The notes below the pieces were generated by a model. The model worked only from the letters and a program-made list of their open reading frames with translations, ran no database searches and was not told where the DNA came from. Made by a program: the position numbers and the translations under genes. From assembly GCF_016908495.1 (NCBI RefSeq), contig NZ_JAFBDZ010000003.1, positions 434,001-498,000 of the forward strand: a stretch of DNA of 64,000 nt, written 5' to 3'. This document shows positions 1 to 9,306 of the stretch, one piece after another. The DNA is from Rossellomorea pakistanensis (GTDB lineage Bacteria > Bacillota > Bacilli > Bacillales > Bacillaceae_B). How positions within the stretch are numbered: the stretch's first letter is position 1; each line of letters starts with the position of its first letter.

Positions 1-362
1 GATTCGCCCCTGCTGATGATCCAGAGATTGTCGTTTATTTAGCCGTAGATAATCCAAAGGGAACAGTTCAGTTTGGAGGAGTTGTTGCAGCTCCAATAGT
101 GGGGAACATTATTGAGGATAGTCTAGGAGCCCTTGGGGTAGAAAAGCGAAAAAATCAAATTGAGAAAAAAACAACATGGAGTGATACACCAGTCGTGAAG
201 ACCCCTGATTTAATTGGGCTCTCAAGAAAAGAACTTCAAAAACAGCTAGTAAACCTCAAGTTAGATGTAAGTGGTGAAGGTAATAAAGTGGTTAGTCAGG
301 CTCCAGATCCAGGTATGAAAATTGAGGAAGGGTCAACGATTCGAGTCTTAATGGGCGAATAA
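1..362 (+). CDS. spoVD: Stage V sporulation protein D, C-terminal fragment
   Basis: This is the 3' end of a sporulation-specific class B penicillin-binding protein that makes spore cortex peptidoglycan. The open frame runs from base 3 to the TAA at 360-362, and the 5' part lies outside the window. The fragment covers the last transpeptidase strand region (GGVVAAPIVGNIIED) followed by one PASTA domain (about the last 65 residues, starting at TPDLIGLSRKELQ). A single C-terminal PASTA domain and a position directly before murE fit SpoVD; PBP2B, usually just upstream, normally has two. The frame is open across the window edge, so the start cannot be judged. Confidence 0.88.
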   Translation, partial: FAPADDPEIVVYLAVDNPKGTVQFGGVVAAPIVGNIIEDSLGALGVEKRKNQIEKKTTWSDTPVVKTPDLIGLSRKELQKQLVNLKLDVSGEGNKVVSQAPDPGMKIEEGSTIRVLMGE

Positions 363-423
363 AGTGTTCATTTTTTCATAAAAAGACAGAAATTATTAGT
401 AGAACTCACATATATATCTAGTA

Positions 424-449
424 AGGGCTGGCTTACTGAGTCAGTCCCT
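424..449 (+). terminator. Weak hairpin after spoVD
   Basis: An imperfect stem (424-433 with 439-449, one bulge and one G-T pair) is followed by a C/T-rich tract with only short T runs. It may attenuate read-through from spoVD into murE. The rest of the 346-base gap between spoVD and murE (363-708) is AT-rich and holds no ORF that I can support. Confidence 0.35.
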
Positions 450-708
450 CTCCCCTTATTTTATTATGTTTTGTATATTTCCTAAAAACGAAATTCATGT
501 AAACCTATTTTATGTGGATCGTGAGTGGCGATGAGATAAGGTGTATTACTTTAAAATGTCTTTTAGACCTATCTAAATAAATACCCTTCACAAAAAAATT
601 GTATTATATTTTTTTTAAATAGAAATTAAAGTTAAAAGGTTAATAGCGTTTATGAATATTTTTATGTAAAATAATAAAAGGTTGCTTACATACATGAGGA
701 GTGAAAAC

Positions 709-2187
709 ATGAAATTGCAAACTTTGCTAGAGGTATTGCCGTTTTACACCGTTCAAGGGAAAGGAAACCCTGATATTACAGATTTAAAAAATCATCATGA
801 GAAGGTTACGAGTGGTGATTTATTTATTTGTATTAAAGGTTCCGATGTAGACAGTCATACATTAGCAAAGGAAGCAGAACAACGAGGAGCAGTTGCTGTC
901 TTATCTGAAGTTCCTTTAAATTTAGGAATACCAGTTGTAATGGTACATGATACGAGAAGAGCTATGGCGATTCTTTCAGATTATTTCTATAATCAACCTT
1001 CACGTGACCTTTTGCTCATAGGTGTTACAGGAACGAATGGCAAGACGACTACAACACACATAATTGAGACGGTTCTTAATAGCGCCGGGAGGAAGACAGG
1101 GGCAATCGGTACTTTATATGTTAAAACTGGAGATGAAATCGAGGAAAGTAAAAATACAACACCAGATAGTTTAACTTTACAGCAAACATTTAGTAAATTT
1201 ATTGAAAAAGGTATTGATTCAGCTGTAATGGAAGTTTCTTCACATGCACTTTATCAAGGAAGGGTGCACGGTTGTGATTATGATATTGCTGTATTTACGA
1301 ACCTTACACAAGATCATCTCGATTATCATTCTTCGATGGAAGAATACCGTAGTGCAAAAGGCTTATTGTTTTCACAGTTAGGGAATACTTATAGCAAAGG
1401 ATCACCAAAGTATGCCATCATTAATATTGACGATCCTTCTGCTGATTATTTTATTTATTCCACTGCATCCCATGTGATCACATATGGCTTAAATCAACAT
1501 GCACATTTCCGTGCGGAGAATTTGATTCTCCAAGCAAATGGAACTCAATTTAAATTAGTTACCCCTTGCGGAGAATATCAAGTGTCTTTAAAGCTTTCAG
1601 GACAATTCAATGTTTATAATACATTAGCTGCAATAGCATCCTCATATGTTGCAGGTATTCCGCTTCCTTCTATTCTTTCTGCAATTGAAGAGATTAAAGG
1701 GGTTAGTGGAAGGTTTGAACTTGTAGATGCAGGCCAGGATTATTCTGTGATCGTGGACTATGCCCACACACCGGATAGTTTAGAAAATGTGTTAAAAACA
1801 ATTAAAACTGTCACAACAGGTAAAATCATTACGGTTGTTGGCTGTGGAGGTAATCGTGATACACTCAAAAGGCCTATAATGGCAAATGTGGCCTGTCGAT
1901 ATAGCCAGAAGGTATTCTTTACTTCTGATAATCCTAGAAACGAAAACCCTAAATTAATTATTGATGATATGCTTATGGGGGTACCAAAAGAAGAGGCAGA
2001 GAAATACGAAGTGATACTGGATAGAAAGGAAGCTATCTTTAGGGCGGTATCTAATGCACGAAAAGGAGATACAGTATTAATTGCTGGAAAAGGACATGAA
2101 ACGTATCAGATTATTGGTGATCGTGTCACAAACTTTGATGATCGTGAAGTGGCAATTGAGGGGATAAAAATGAGGATTATAGAATGA
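709..2187 (+). CDS. murE: UDP-MurNAc-L-Ala-D-Glu:meso-diaminopimelate ligase
   Basis: This cytoplasmic Mur ligase adds meso-diaminopimelate to UDP-MurNAc-L-Ala-D-Glu using ATP. The 492-residue product has the Mur ligase layout: an N-terminal UDP-binding domain, a P-loop GVTGTNGKT at about residues 105-113, and a C-terminal domain carrying DNPR at 407-410, the motif that marks meso-DAP rather than lysine specificity. The ATG at 709 is preferred because GAGGAG lies at 696-701; the frame is open further upstream to a TTG at 682 that has no such site. The stop overlaps the next start by ATGA. Confidence 0.97.
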   Translation: MKLQTLLEVLPFYTVQGKGNPDITDLKNHHEKVTSGDLFICIKGSDVDSHTLAKEAEQRGAVAVLSEVPLNLGIPVVMVHDTRRAMAILSDYFYNQPSRDLLLIGVTGTNGKTTTTHIIETVLNSAGRKTGAIGTLYVKTGDEIEESKNTTPDSLTLQQTFSKFIEKGIDSAVMEVSSHALYQGRVHGCDYDIAVFTNLTQDHLDYHSSMEEYRSAKGLLFSQLGNTYSKGSPKYAIINIDDPSADYFIYSTASHVITYGLNQHAHFRAENLILQANGTQFKLVTPCGEYQVSLKLSGQFNVYNTLAAIASSYVAGIPLPSILSAIEEIKGVSGRFELVDAGQDYSVIVDYAHTPDSLENVLKTIKTVTTGKIITVVGCGGNRDTLKRPIMANVACRYSQKVFFTSDNPRNENPKLIIDDMLMGVPKEEAEKYEVILDRKEAIFRAVSNARKGDTVLIAGKGHETYQIIGDRVTNFDDREVAIEGIKMRIIE

Positions 2188-2618
2188 TTCTATATCGTGA
2201 TATTAAGAAACTTTACCCAATTACTCGTGGAGTGGAAGAAGAATCTTTAAAATTTGAATCGATCTCATGCATCTCAACCATTAAACTAAAAAAAGCGTTA
2301 TATATACCTCTCGAAGGTGAAAAAGGGTTGTTTGATGCAATTCAAAATGGAGCCATTTCCTCTTTATGGGATAGGTCTATTAATCTTCCTAAGTGGATCC
2401 CAAATCATTTTCCAGTATTCTTTACTGACAATATCGATTATGCTGTAGAAAGAATCATAGGTAATTACAAAAATAAAATGAAACAAGAAGAGTGGGAAAC
2501 AATGACGAAATTTTTTATTAATCATAACAAAGAAGAAAAATTTGATATAACTTATGAGGATGTACGAATGAAAAAGAAATCTTTAGATGTAGTTTTCATA
2601 GAGAAAGGGGGGGAATAA
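2184..2618 (+). CDS. Stand-alone MurF-N-terminal-like protein, function unknown
   Basis: A 144-residue ORF is packed between murE (4-base overlap) and mraY (1 base away), so it is translated within the dcw operon. Residues about 22-95 resemble the N-terminal UDP-substrate-binding domain of MurF: an LYIPLEGE segment, an [12 protein letters not shown] segment and a PVFFTDN segment occur in family order. The ATP-binding TGTNGKT core and the C-terminal ligase domain are absent, so it cannot be a complete ligase. The last 50 residues are charged and resemble nothing I recognise. It may be a domain relic of an E. coli-style murE-murF-mraY order, or a small accessory protein. The MurF resemblance is by eye only. 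Confidence 0.7.
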   Translation: MILYRDIKKLYPITRGVEEESLKFESISCISTIKLKKALYIPLEGEKGLFDAIQNGAISSLWDRSINLPKWIPNHFPVFFTDNIDYAVERIIGNYKNKMKQEEWETMTKFFINHNKEEKFDITYEDVRMKKKSLDVVFIEKGGE

Positions 2619-2619
2619 A

Positions 2620-3594
2620 ATGTTGGAACAAGTGATTTTATTTACTATTCTTATGGGATTTTTTATTACCGTTTTGCTATCTCCAATCTTTATTCCCTTC
2701 TTAAGAAGATTAAAGTTTGGACAAAGTATTAGAGACGAAGGTCCAAAATCTCATCAAAAAAAATCTGGAACTCCTACTATGGGGGGGATCGTCTTTTTAA
2801 TCTCCATCGTCATAACCACATTTGTTATGACAGGTAAATTCTCAGAGCCGTCAGTTGAAACCTATTTATTACTGCTTGTTACAGTGGGCTTTGGTTTACT
2901 CGGCTTTTTAGATGATTTTATAAAAGTAGTCATGAAAAGGAATTTAGGATTGACTTCTAAACAGAAACTAGTAGGACAGATTGTCATTTCGGTTATTTTT
3001 TATGTAGTCTTAAGACAAAACGAATTTTCAACAGTTGTATCTATTCCATTAACAGACCTTTCCTTAGATCTTGGATGGTTTTTTGTAGTGTTCATCGTTT
3101 TTTGGCTTGTTGGATTTTCAAATGCTGTAAACTTAACGGATGGACTGGATGGATTAGTTTCTGGAACTGCTGCGATTGCATTTGGAGCCTTGGCCGTCCT
3201 TGCTTGGAATCAATCTCAATTTGATGTTGCAATCTTTTCCGTTGCAGTTGTAGGGGCATTACTGGGGTTCTTAGTCTTTAATGCACATCCTGCAAAAGTG
3301 TTTATGGGTGATACTGGTTCACTTGCTTTAGGTGGTGCCATTGCTGCGATAGCGATCCTGACAAAGATGGAGATCCTTTTAATATTAATTGGAGGAGTCT
3401 TTGTTATAGAAACCTTATCCGTCATCCTACAGGTCATTTCATTCAAAACGACTGGTAAAAGGATTTTTAAAATGAGCCCACTTCATCATCATTATGAATT
3501 GGTTGGTTGGTCCGAATGGAGAGTAGTTGTAACATTTTGGACTGTGGGATTACTTTGTGCAGTGTTAGGAATTTATATTGAGGTGTGGATATAA
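2620..3594 (+). CDS. mraY: Phospho-MurNAc-pentapeptide translocase
   Basis: This integral membrane enzyme transfers phospho-MurNAc-pentapeptide from UDP to undecaprenyl phosphate, forming lipid I. At 324 residues it is normal in length, with about ten hydrophobic segments. Family motifs are present: LDDFIK after the third membrane region, NLTDGLDGL, a [12 protein letters not shown] loop, and the histidine cluster in SPLHHHYEL near the C terminus. A strong GGGGGGG-type ribosome site (2607-2613) precedes the ATG. Confidence 0.97.
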   Translation: MLEQVILFTILMGFFITVLLSPIFIPFLRRLKFGQSIRDEGPKSHQKKSGTPTMGGIVFLISIVITTFVMTGKFSEPSVETYLLLLVTVGFGLLGFLDDFIKVVMKRNLGLTSKQKLVGQIVISVIFYVVLRQNEFSTVVSIPLTDLSLDLGWFFVVFIVFWLVGFSNAVNLTDGLDGLVSGTAAIAFGALAVLAWNQSQFDVAIFSVAVVGALLGFLVFNAHPAKVFMGDTGSLALGGAIAAIAILTKMEILLILIGGVFVIETLSVILQVISFKTTGKRIFKMSPLHHHYELVGWSEWRVVVTFWTVGLLCAVLGIYIEVWI

Positions 3595-4944
3595 TTGAAA
3601 AAGATTAAAACATATGAACATAAAAAAATATTAGTTCTTGGCCTTGCTAAAAGCGGGGTCAGTGCAGCAACACTTTTACATAGGTTGGGGGCTTTTGTCA
3701 CTGTCAATGATTATAAGCCTCTACATGAAAACCCTGAGGCACAAGGGCTTCTTCAGCAAGGCATTAAAGTAATATGTGGAGAGCATCCTATTGAGCTTCT
3801 AGATGAAGGGTTTCAAATTATAGTGAAAAATCCAGGAATACCATACAGTAATCCTATGATCCAAAAGGCAGTAGAGAAAGGGATTCCGATTATTACGGAA
3901 GTTGAATTAGCTTATCAGGTATCTGAGGCTAGTATAATTGGTATTACTGGAACCAATGGTAAAACGACTACAACTACTTTGATTTGTGAAATGCTTGAAA
4001 AAGGGTCTAAGAACCCATTAATAGCAGGTAATATAGGAACAGTTGCTTCAGAAGTTGCTCAAACTGCAACTCCTGAACATAATATGGTCATTGAACTATC
4101 TTCTTTTCAGTTAATGGGCATAAATGAATTTCGTCCCCATATTGCAATTTTAACGAATCTATATGATGCACACCTTGATTATCACGGTACAAGGGAAGAA
4201 TATGCTCTTGCCAAGGCGAATATTACTAAGAATCAAACAGAGGATGATTACTTAATTGTAAATGGAGATCAACCTCACCTAATAAATTTAATCCAAGCAT
4301 CAAATGCTCAAAAAATTTATTTCTCTACAAAGAAAATAGTGGAGAATGGCGTATATATTGAAAATGATGAAGTCAAATACTTGGATGAAAGTATTATCTC
4401 AGTAAAGGATATTGTATTACCGGGTGCCCATAACCTGGAAAATATTCTTTCTGCTATTGCTGCAGCTAAATTAAGCGGTGTTTCAAACGAAGCGATCAAA
4501 GAAGTATTATCAACATTCCAAGGAGTAAAACATCGAACTCAATTTGTGAAATCCTCTCGAGGCAGGAAATTTTACAATGATTCTAAGGCAACCAATACTT
4601 TAGCGACAAAAAGTGCACTTAGTGCCTTTGAACAGCCGATTATATTACTCGCAGGAGGACTTGATCGCGGGAATGATTTCGATGACTTAATTCCTTATCT
4701 TCATAATGTAAAAGCAATCATCACGTTCGGTGAAACCTCTGAGAAATTATTGGAGACAGCTCAGAAAGCAGGGATAGATAGGAGAATTCCTGTCGATAAT
4801 GTAGAAAGTGCCGTACCGGTAGCATTTGAGCTTTCAAATGAAGGGGATATTATTCTTCTATCACCCGCATGTGCAAGTTGGGATCAATATCGGACTTTCG
4901 AAGAACGAGGAGACATTTTTATTGAAGCGGTGCATAAGCTATAA
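3595..4944 (+). CDS. murD: UDP-MurNAc-L-alanine:D-glutamate ligase
   Basis: This cytoplasmic Mur ligase adds D-glutamate to UDP-MurNAc-L-Ala. The product is 449 residues, with an N-terminal nucleotide-binding fold, the ATP loop GITGTNGKT at 116-124, and a C-terminal ligase domain ending in the [10 protein letters not shown] region typical of MurD. It starts at TTG immediately after the mraY stop, with GAGGTG at 3580-3585 as ribosome site; no better in-frame ATG exists near the conserved N terminus. Confidence 0.96.
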   Translation: MKKIKTYEHKKILVLGLAKSGVSAATLLHRLGAFVTVNDYKPLHENPEAQGLLQQGIKVICGEHPIELLDEGFQIIVKNPGIPYSNPMIQKAVEKGIPIITEVELAYQVSEASIIGITGTNGKTTTTTLICEMLEKGSKNPLIAGNIGTVASEVAQTATPEHNMVIELSSFQLMGINEFRPHIAILTNLYDAHLDYHGTREEYALAKANITKNQTEDDYLIVNGDQPHLINLIQASNAQKIYFSTKKIVENGVYIENDEVKYLDESIISVKDIVLPGAHNLENILSAIAAAKLSGVSNEAIKEVLSTFQGVKHRTQFVKSSRGRKFYNDSKATNTLATKSALSAFEQPIILLAGGLDRGNDFDDLIPYLHNVKAIITFGETSEKLLETAQKAGIDRRIPVDNVESAVPVAFELSNEGDIILLSPACASWDQYRTFEERGDIFIEAVHKL

Positions 4945-5046
4945 TAAGGGCTTGTCTCAAGGGAGCAATCGAATCACCACGACATTACATTTTAATAAAA
5001 AAAGTTGCTCGTAACGGCTCTAATAAGTCTAACGAGGTGTTGGAGA

Positions 5047-6147
5047 TTGCCTGCAAAAAAATCAACTCCCGACTTTATATTAATCCTTATAACGTTATCT
5101 TTATTAGCCATTGGACTAATCATGGTTTATAGTGCCAGTGCCGTTTGGGCTGATTATAAATTTGAAGATACGTTCTATTTTGCGAAACGCCAATTGCTGT
5201 TTGCAGGGGTTGGGGTTATTGCCATGTTCTTTATTATGAATATCGATTATTGGACATGGCGAACTTGGGCTAAGGTGTTAATTATTATTTGTTTTGTACT
5301 ACTTGTTTTAGTATTAATCCCCGGTGTCGGAGTACTTAGGAATGGTTCTAGAAGCTGGATTGGTGTTGGAGCCTTTTCCATCCAACCCTCTGAATTTATG
5401 AAGCTAGCAATGATTGCTTTTTTAGCGAAATACCTTTCAGAAAAGCAAAAGTTTATCACTTCATTTAACAAGGGTGTATTACCTTCATTACTTTTGGTTT
5501 TTACAGCATTTGGGATGATCATGCTTCAGCCTGATTTAGGTACAGGTACGGTTATGGTAGGTACTTGTATTGTTATGATCTTTATAGCTGGTGCACGAGT
5601 AAGTCATTTCGTAGCTCTTGGCCTTGTGGGCCTTGTAGGGTTTGCTGGTCTAGTCATCTCTGCTCCATATAGAATGAAAAGAATCACCTCCTTTCTTGAC
5701 CCTTGGGAAGACCCTTTGGGAAGTGGATTTCAAATGATACAGTCACTGTATGCCATCGGACCAGGTGGATTATTTGGTCTAGGATTAGGTGAAAGTAGAC
5801 AGAAATTCTTCTATCTACCAGAACCGCAGAATGATTTTATTTTTGCGATTTTAGCAGAAGAACTAGGATTTATAGGTGGAAGTTTAGTACTACTATTGTT
5901 TACCTTATTGTTATGGAGAGGTGTTAGAATTGCACTTGGTGCTCCTGACCTATATGGAAGCTTCTTAGCGATAGGAATTGTGTCCATGATTGCTATTCAA
6001 GTTATGATAAATGTAGGCGTTGTAACAGGACTAATGCCTGTAACGGGTATTACTCTTCCATTTTTAAGCTACGGAGGCTCGTCATTAACGCTCATGCTAC
6101 TAGCAGTTGGGGTGCTATTAAATATTAGCCGATATTCTAGAGTATAG
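5047..6147 (+). CDS. spoVE: Stage V sporulation protein E (SEDS-family)
   Basis: This SEDS-family membrane protein (FtsW/RodA type) works with SpoVD to polymerise spore cortex peptidoglycan. With the TTG start at 5047 (GAGGTG at 5034-5039) it is 366 residues, equal to the B. subtilis protein; the frame is open upstream to 5005 but that extension is not conserved. About ten membrane segments are visible, as are MVYSASAVW in segment 1, QPSEFMKLAM, QPDLGTGTV and the final TGITLPFLSYGGSS signature. A terminator follows, so the dcw transcript is probably interrupted here. Confidence 0.95.
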   Translation: MPAKKSTPDFILILITLSLLAIGLIMVYSASAVWADYKFEDTFYFAKRQLLFAGVGVIAMFFIMNIDYWTWRTWAKVLIIICFVLLVLVLIPGVGVLRNGSRSWIGVGAFSIQPSEFMKLAMIAFLAKYLSEKQKFITSFNKGVLPSLLLVFTAFGMIMLQPDLGTGTVMVGTCIVMIFIAGARVSHFVALGLVGLVGFAGLVISAPYRMKRITSFLDPWEDPLGSGFQMIQSLYAIGPGGLFGLGLGESRQKFFYLPEPQNDFIFAILAEELGFIGGSLVLLLFTLLLWRGVRIALGAPDLYGSFLAIGIVSMIAIQVMINVGVVTGLMPVTGITLPFLSYGGSSLTLMLLAVGVLLNISRYSRV

Positions 6148-6198
6148 ACTATAGACGGAATGTAGAAGCTATAGAAGGTTTGTAATAATTCAAATAAG

Positions 6199-6250
6199 AA
6201 CAGGGATTTGGTGAACCGCCAAGGGGGTGAGCTGATTCCTGTTTTTATTA
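6199..6250 (+). terminator. Terminator-like hairpin after spoVE
   Basis: AACAGGG at 6199-6205 pairs with TCCTGTT around 6238-6244, with a nested TTGGT/GCCAA stem inside, followed by TTTTTATTA. It lies about 50 bases after spoVE, at the place where murG would normally begin. Confidence 0.65.
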
Positions 6251-6360
6251 CGTTTTGAACAATTTTTTTTACATTTCAATAACAATCTCTTTATGACGTC
6301 TTATAATTGATTAAAATATAGTAGAATAGGGAAAGAAAAGGGGGATTCATCCTTTTCATT

Positions 6361-6655
6361 TTTGATGCTCTTTTCGTAAGGTTGTTGGTTTTCATGAGTA
6401 TTTAGGAAATGGTCGTTCAGCATTTCCAACGAAATCCCTACATCTCTCTCTTCTTGTATTAAGTCTGTAGAGGGGGACAGGAATTTTGTATTTTATTTAC
6501 TAATAACAATGGATAAGAAAACATCAATTTTTAATAAGTTACTCCCTACATACCCATGCATCTGTTTAATCTCACATCTAGAATAACATAAGTGGTGCTG
6601 GATTTTTTTTGCCCTTTGAACCAAAGAATAAATAGACTGTTGTAGTTAATTCTTT
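6361..6655 (+). pseudogene. murG: Possible decayed murG remnant (tentative)
   Basis: No intact murG (about 360 codons) lies between spoVE and murB, where related bacilli carry it. Scattered short matches in MurG order are visible but broken by stops and frame changes: RNPY at 6430-6441 (compare GNPR), CRGGQE at 6466-6483 (compare GSRGAE), a TPYI-like segment near 6541, and NN-x-SGAG near 6581-6603 (compare NNARSLSDAGA). Each match is short and several could be chance, so the call rests mainly on position. The gap also carries a sequence at 6364-6391 resembling the left end of the repeat at 13.1 kb. Nothing else in 6251-6713 is recognisable. Confidence 0.3.
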
Positions 6656-6713
6656 AGCATACTTAATGTTTAGTATAAGCTTGATTGACTAGAAGAAGGT
6701 TCTGGAGGAATTT

Positions 6714-7628
6714 ATGTATATTCATCAATTGTTAAATGAGTTGGAGGAGCAAAACGTTGGGAGTATTAAAGCGAATGAACCATTGTCCAATCATACAACA
6801 ATAAAAATAGGTGGACCAGCTGACTTATTTGTTGAGCCCGCTTCAATTGAAGACTTAAAACGAACATTGAAATTAATTAAAAAATATCAAGTTCCTTGGA
6901 GAACTATTGGCAGGGGATCAAATCTTCTTGTGTCAGATAAAGGAATTGAAGGAGTTGTGATAAAGCTCGGGAAAAGCTTAGATGAGTTTAAGGTCAATGA
7001 CACAGAAATAATAGTGGGTGCAGGATATTCCTTTATCGTTTTAGCTAATGTATTAAGTAGACAAGGTCTAAAAGGTTTGGAATTTGCTGGCGGGATACCT
7101 GGATCTATTGGTGGCGCAGTATATATGAATGCAGGTGCACACGGATCAGAAATATCCAATGTATTGACAAATGCTTTAATCTTATTCCCGGATGGGTCGA
7201 TGGAATGGCTTTCAAAAGATGATTTAGGATTCTCTTACCGGACATCAATTTTACAAAAGAGTCGTCCTGGAATAGTCGTGAAAGCTCAATTAAAGTTAGA
7301 AAAAGGTGATAAAGAAACGATTACGAAGAAAATGCAAGAGCATAAGCACTATCGCAAAAAGACCCAACCATGGAATCTTCCTTGTGCAGGGAGTATTTTT
7401 CGTAATCCGTTGCCAGACTATGCTGGGAAACTTGTAGAAAAAGCAGGCCTTAGAGGACATAAAATTGGTGGGGCGCAAATTTCAAAGATGCATGGGAATT
7501 TTATCGTAAATACAGGAGATGCGAAGGCTGATGACGTTTTTTCTCTAATAGAACATGTGAAAAACACGATTTTTGACAAATATCAAATTAATTTGGAGAC
7601 GGAAGTCGAAATAATTGATATGAAATAA
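6714..7628 (+). CDS. murB: UDP-N-acetylenolpyruvoylglucosamine reductase
   Basis: This FAD- and NADPH-dependent cytoplasmic enzyme reduces UDP-GlcNAc-enolpyruvate to UDP-MurNAc. The product is 304 residues with an N-terminal FAD-binding domain ([12 protein letters not shown], then RGSNLL), the glycine-rich [12 protein letters not shown] segment and the type II C-terminal domain with AGSIFRNP and [20 protein letters not shown] at 6704-6709 supports the ATG at 6714. After the terminator downstream of spoVE it probably has its own promoter in the 566-base gap, but I could not place one convincingly. Confidence 0.96.
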   Translation: MYIHQLLNELEEQNVGSIKANEPLSNHTTIKIGGPADLFVEPASIEDLKRTLKLIKKYQVPWRTIGRGSNLLVSDKGIEGVVIKLGKSLDEFKVNDTEIIVGAGYSFIVLANVLSRQGLKGLEFAGGIPGSIGGAVYMNAGAHGSEISNVLTNALILFPDGSMEWLSKDDLGFSYRTSILQKSRPGIVVKAQLKLEKGDKETITKKMQEHKHYRKKTQPWNLPCAGSIFRNPLPDYAGKLVEKAGLRGHKIGGAQISKMHGNFIVNTGDAKADDVFSLIEHVKNTIFDKYQINLETEVEIIDMK

Positions 7629-7698
7629 AGTCATTTCCCTCTTTTAACCTCATTTCCCTTAATATAGAATAAAGATAACGGCAAATAACAAACAAGCA

Positions 7699-7726
7699 TT
7701 GACGACTATTTTCCGTTTATTACAAT
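7699..7726 (+). promoter_or_regulatory. Sigma-A-type promoter for divIB
   Basis: TTGACG (7699-7704) and TACAAT (7721-7726) are separated by 16 bases and lie about 70 bases before the divIB start, in the gap after murB. Confidence 0.6.
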
Positions 7727-7794
7727 GAATTTATTCTGTATACAAAGGAATAATGATGAGAATATGTAAAGAAGTTTATATGGGGGGAAAAGGA

Positions 7795-8583
7795 ATGGAC
7801 AAGGGGAAGATTGTCTCTCTTGAAGAACGTATTCCGAAATTAAAACAACATCGTAAAAAGAAGGCGAATAGAAGACTCGTTTTTTTACTATCCCTCTTTT
7901 TTTTATTAATCTTATCTGTCATCTATTTTCAATCACCCTTAAGTCATGTGAAAAAAGTAGAGGTAACGGGAAATGTGTTGACGACTAGTGAATATATACT
8001 TGAAAATAGTGACATTTCAAAAGGTATGAATGTGTGGAGCGTAAAGAAATCTGAAACAGAAGAAAAAATCGAAAAACTTCCAGAAATTAAGGAAGCAAAT
8101 GTAAAGTTGAAACTTCCAAACTCCATTAGAGTTGAATTAAAGGAGTATAGTAAAGAAGCTTATCTTTTAAAGGGTTCAAGCGTTTATGCGATACTTGAAA
8201 ACGGTGAAATCCTGAAATCACAAAAAATAAACACAATTCCTAATGATGCCCCGCTTTTAAAAGGATTTAAGGAAAATGAAGTTTTAAAAGAAATGATTAA
8301 AGAGTTGGAAAACCTTCCTGACGCAGTCAAACAATCCATCTCTGAGCTTATTTTAGTACCTAAAAAGACGGATCCATATCATATCACATTATATATGAAT
8401 GATGGATTTGAGGTTAGTGCTTCAATTCGAACTTTTTCTGAAAAAATGGTACACTATCCTTCTATCGCTAGTCAATTAGACCCAGAACGAAAAGGGGTAA
8501 TCGATTTAGAAGTAGGATCCTATTTCAAAGCATACGAAACGGAAGGAGAAAAGCAGGATGAAGAAAATGAAAGTGAGGGGTAA
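7795..8583 (+). CDS. divIB: Cell-division protein DivIB/FtsQ
   Basis: This bitopic divisome protein binds FtsL and DivIC at the septum. The 262-residue product has a short basic cytoplasmic N terminus (KLKQHRKKKANRR), one membrane segment at about residues 30-48 and an extracytoplasmic POTRA domain beginning VKKVEVTGN. ATG 7795 is chosen over upstream ATGs at 7753, 7756 and 7780 because the GGGGGGAAAAGG ribosome site lies just before it and the resulting length equals that of B. subtilis DivIB (263). It overlaps the next gene by 26 bases. Confidence 0.93.
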   Translation: MDKGKIVSLEERIPKLKQHRKKKANRRLVFLLSLFFLLILSVIYFQSPLSHVKKVEVTGNVLTTSEYILENSDISKGMNVWSVKKSETEEKIEKLPEIKEANVKLKLPNSIRVELKEYSKEAYLLKGSSVYAILENGEILKSQKINTIPNDAPLLKGFKENEVLKEMIKELENLPDAVKQSISELILVPKKTDPYHITLYMNDGFEVSASIRTFSEKMVHYPSIASQLDPERKGVIDLEVGSYFKAYETEGEKQDEENESEG

Positions 8584-9268
8584 GCACGTTGTACTTTCTC
8601 TCGTGTGCTTAGTACTAGGTTTTATCCTCGCTTTTTCCTATAGTTTAGCTAGTACTGATGAATCCATTCAGTCTAAATTGACAAGCGGGCAATATCAAAA
8701 AGAAGATGATTTGAGGGACCAATTAATTGCTCTACAAGAGAAGAATAGTATGATTCAAAAAGAATTATATGAAAAACAAGATCGAGTGGTAGAGATTGAA
8801 CAGGAATTGTCTAAAGAAAAACAAATATACTTTAATTTAGCGGAAGATACCGAGAAATTTCGAATGTATTTAGGTAAAACCGGGGTTAAAGGGCAGGGAT
8901 TAAAAGTAACTCTTGCAGATGCGAACTATAAACCGAGTGAAGAAAATGTAAATAACTATATCGTTCATGAACATCATGTCTTTAAGGTGATAAATGAGTT
9001 GTATATAGCAGGTGCTTCAGCAGTAGCTATCAACGGGCAGAGATTAAAACATAATTCTTACATAGTATGTGAAGGTCCGGTAATTACGGTTGATGGTGTT
9101 CAATTTCCTGCTCCATTTGAAATAACAGCCATTGGAGATTCAGAGGTGATGTCTGCAGCATTAAATATTGTTGGTGGAGTGAAAGATCAACTTGTGAATG
9201 ATAATATCGTGTTTACAGAAGAAAAAAAACAGGAAATTATTCTTGAGCCGACAATAGGAGAATCCTAG
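8558..9268 (+). CDS. ylxW: DUF881 membrane-anchored protein (YlxW type)
   Basis: The 236-residue product has an N-terminal membrane anchor (about residues 9-31), a coiled-coil stretch (about 45-95) and a DUF881 domain ending with the GVKDQLVNDNI region. It is conserved in Bacillales between divIB and sbp. Its biochemical role is not established; the location suggests a link to the envelope or division. The start overlaps divIB, which implies translational coupling. Confidence 0.85.
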   Translation: MKKMKVRGKHVVLSLVCLVLGFILAFSYSLASTDESIQSKLTSGQYQKEDDLRDQLIALQEKNSMIQKELYEKQDRVVEIEQELSKEKQIYFNLAEDTEKFRMYLGKTGVKGQGLKVTLADANYKPSEENVNNYIVHEHHVFKVINELYIAGASAVAINGQRLKHNSYIVCEGPVITVDGVQFPAPFEITAIGDSEVMSAALNIVGGVKDQLVNDNIVFTEEKKQEIILEPTIGES

Positions 9269-9306
9269 AAGGTACACTTAATGAAGTGAAAGTAAGGTGA
9301 AAAGGA

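Noticed and set aside
654..696. Sigma-E-like promoter before murE
   Set aside because: GAATATT and CATACATG look like -35 and -10 elements, but they are 28 bases apart, about twice the normal spacing.
4826..5014. 62-codon ORF over the murD-spoVE junction
   Set aside because: It is a shadow of the murD 3' end without its own ribosome site.
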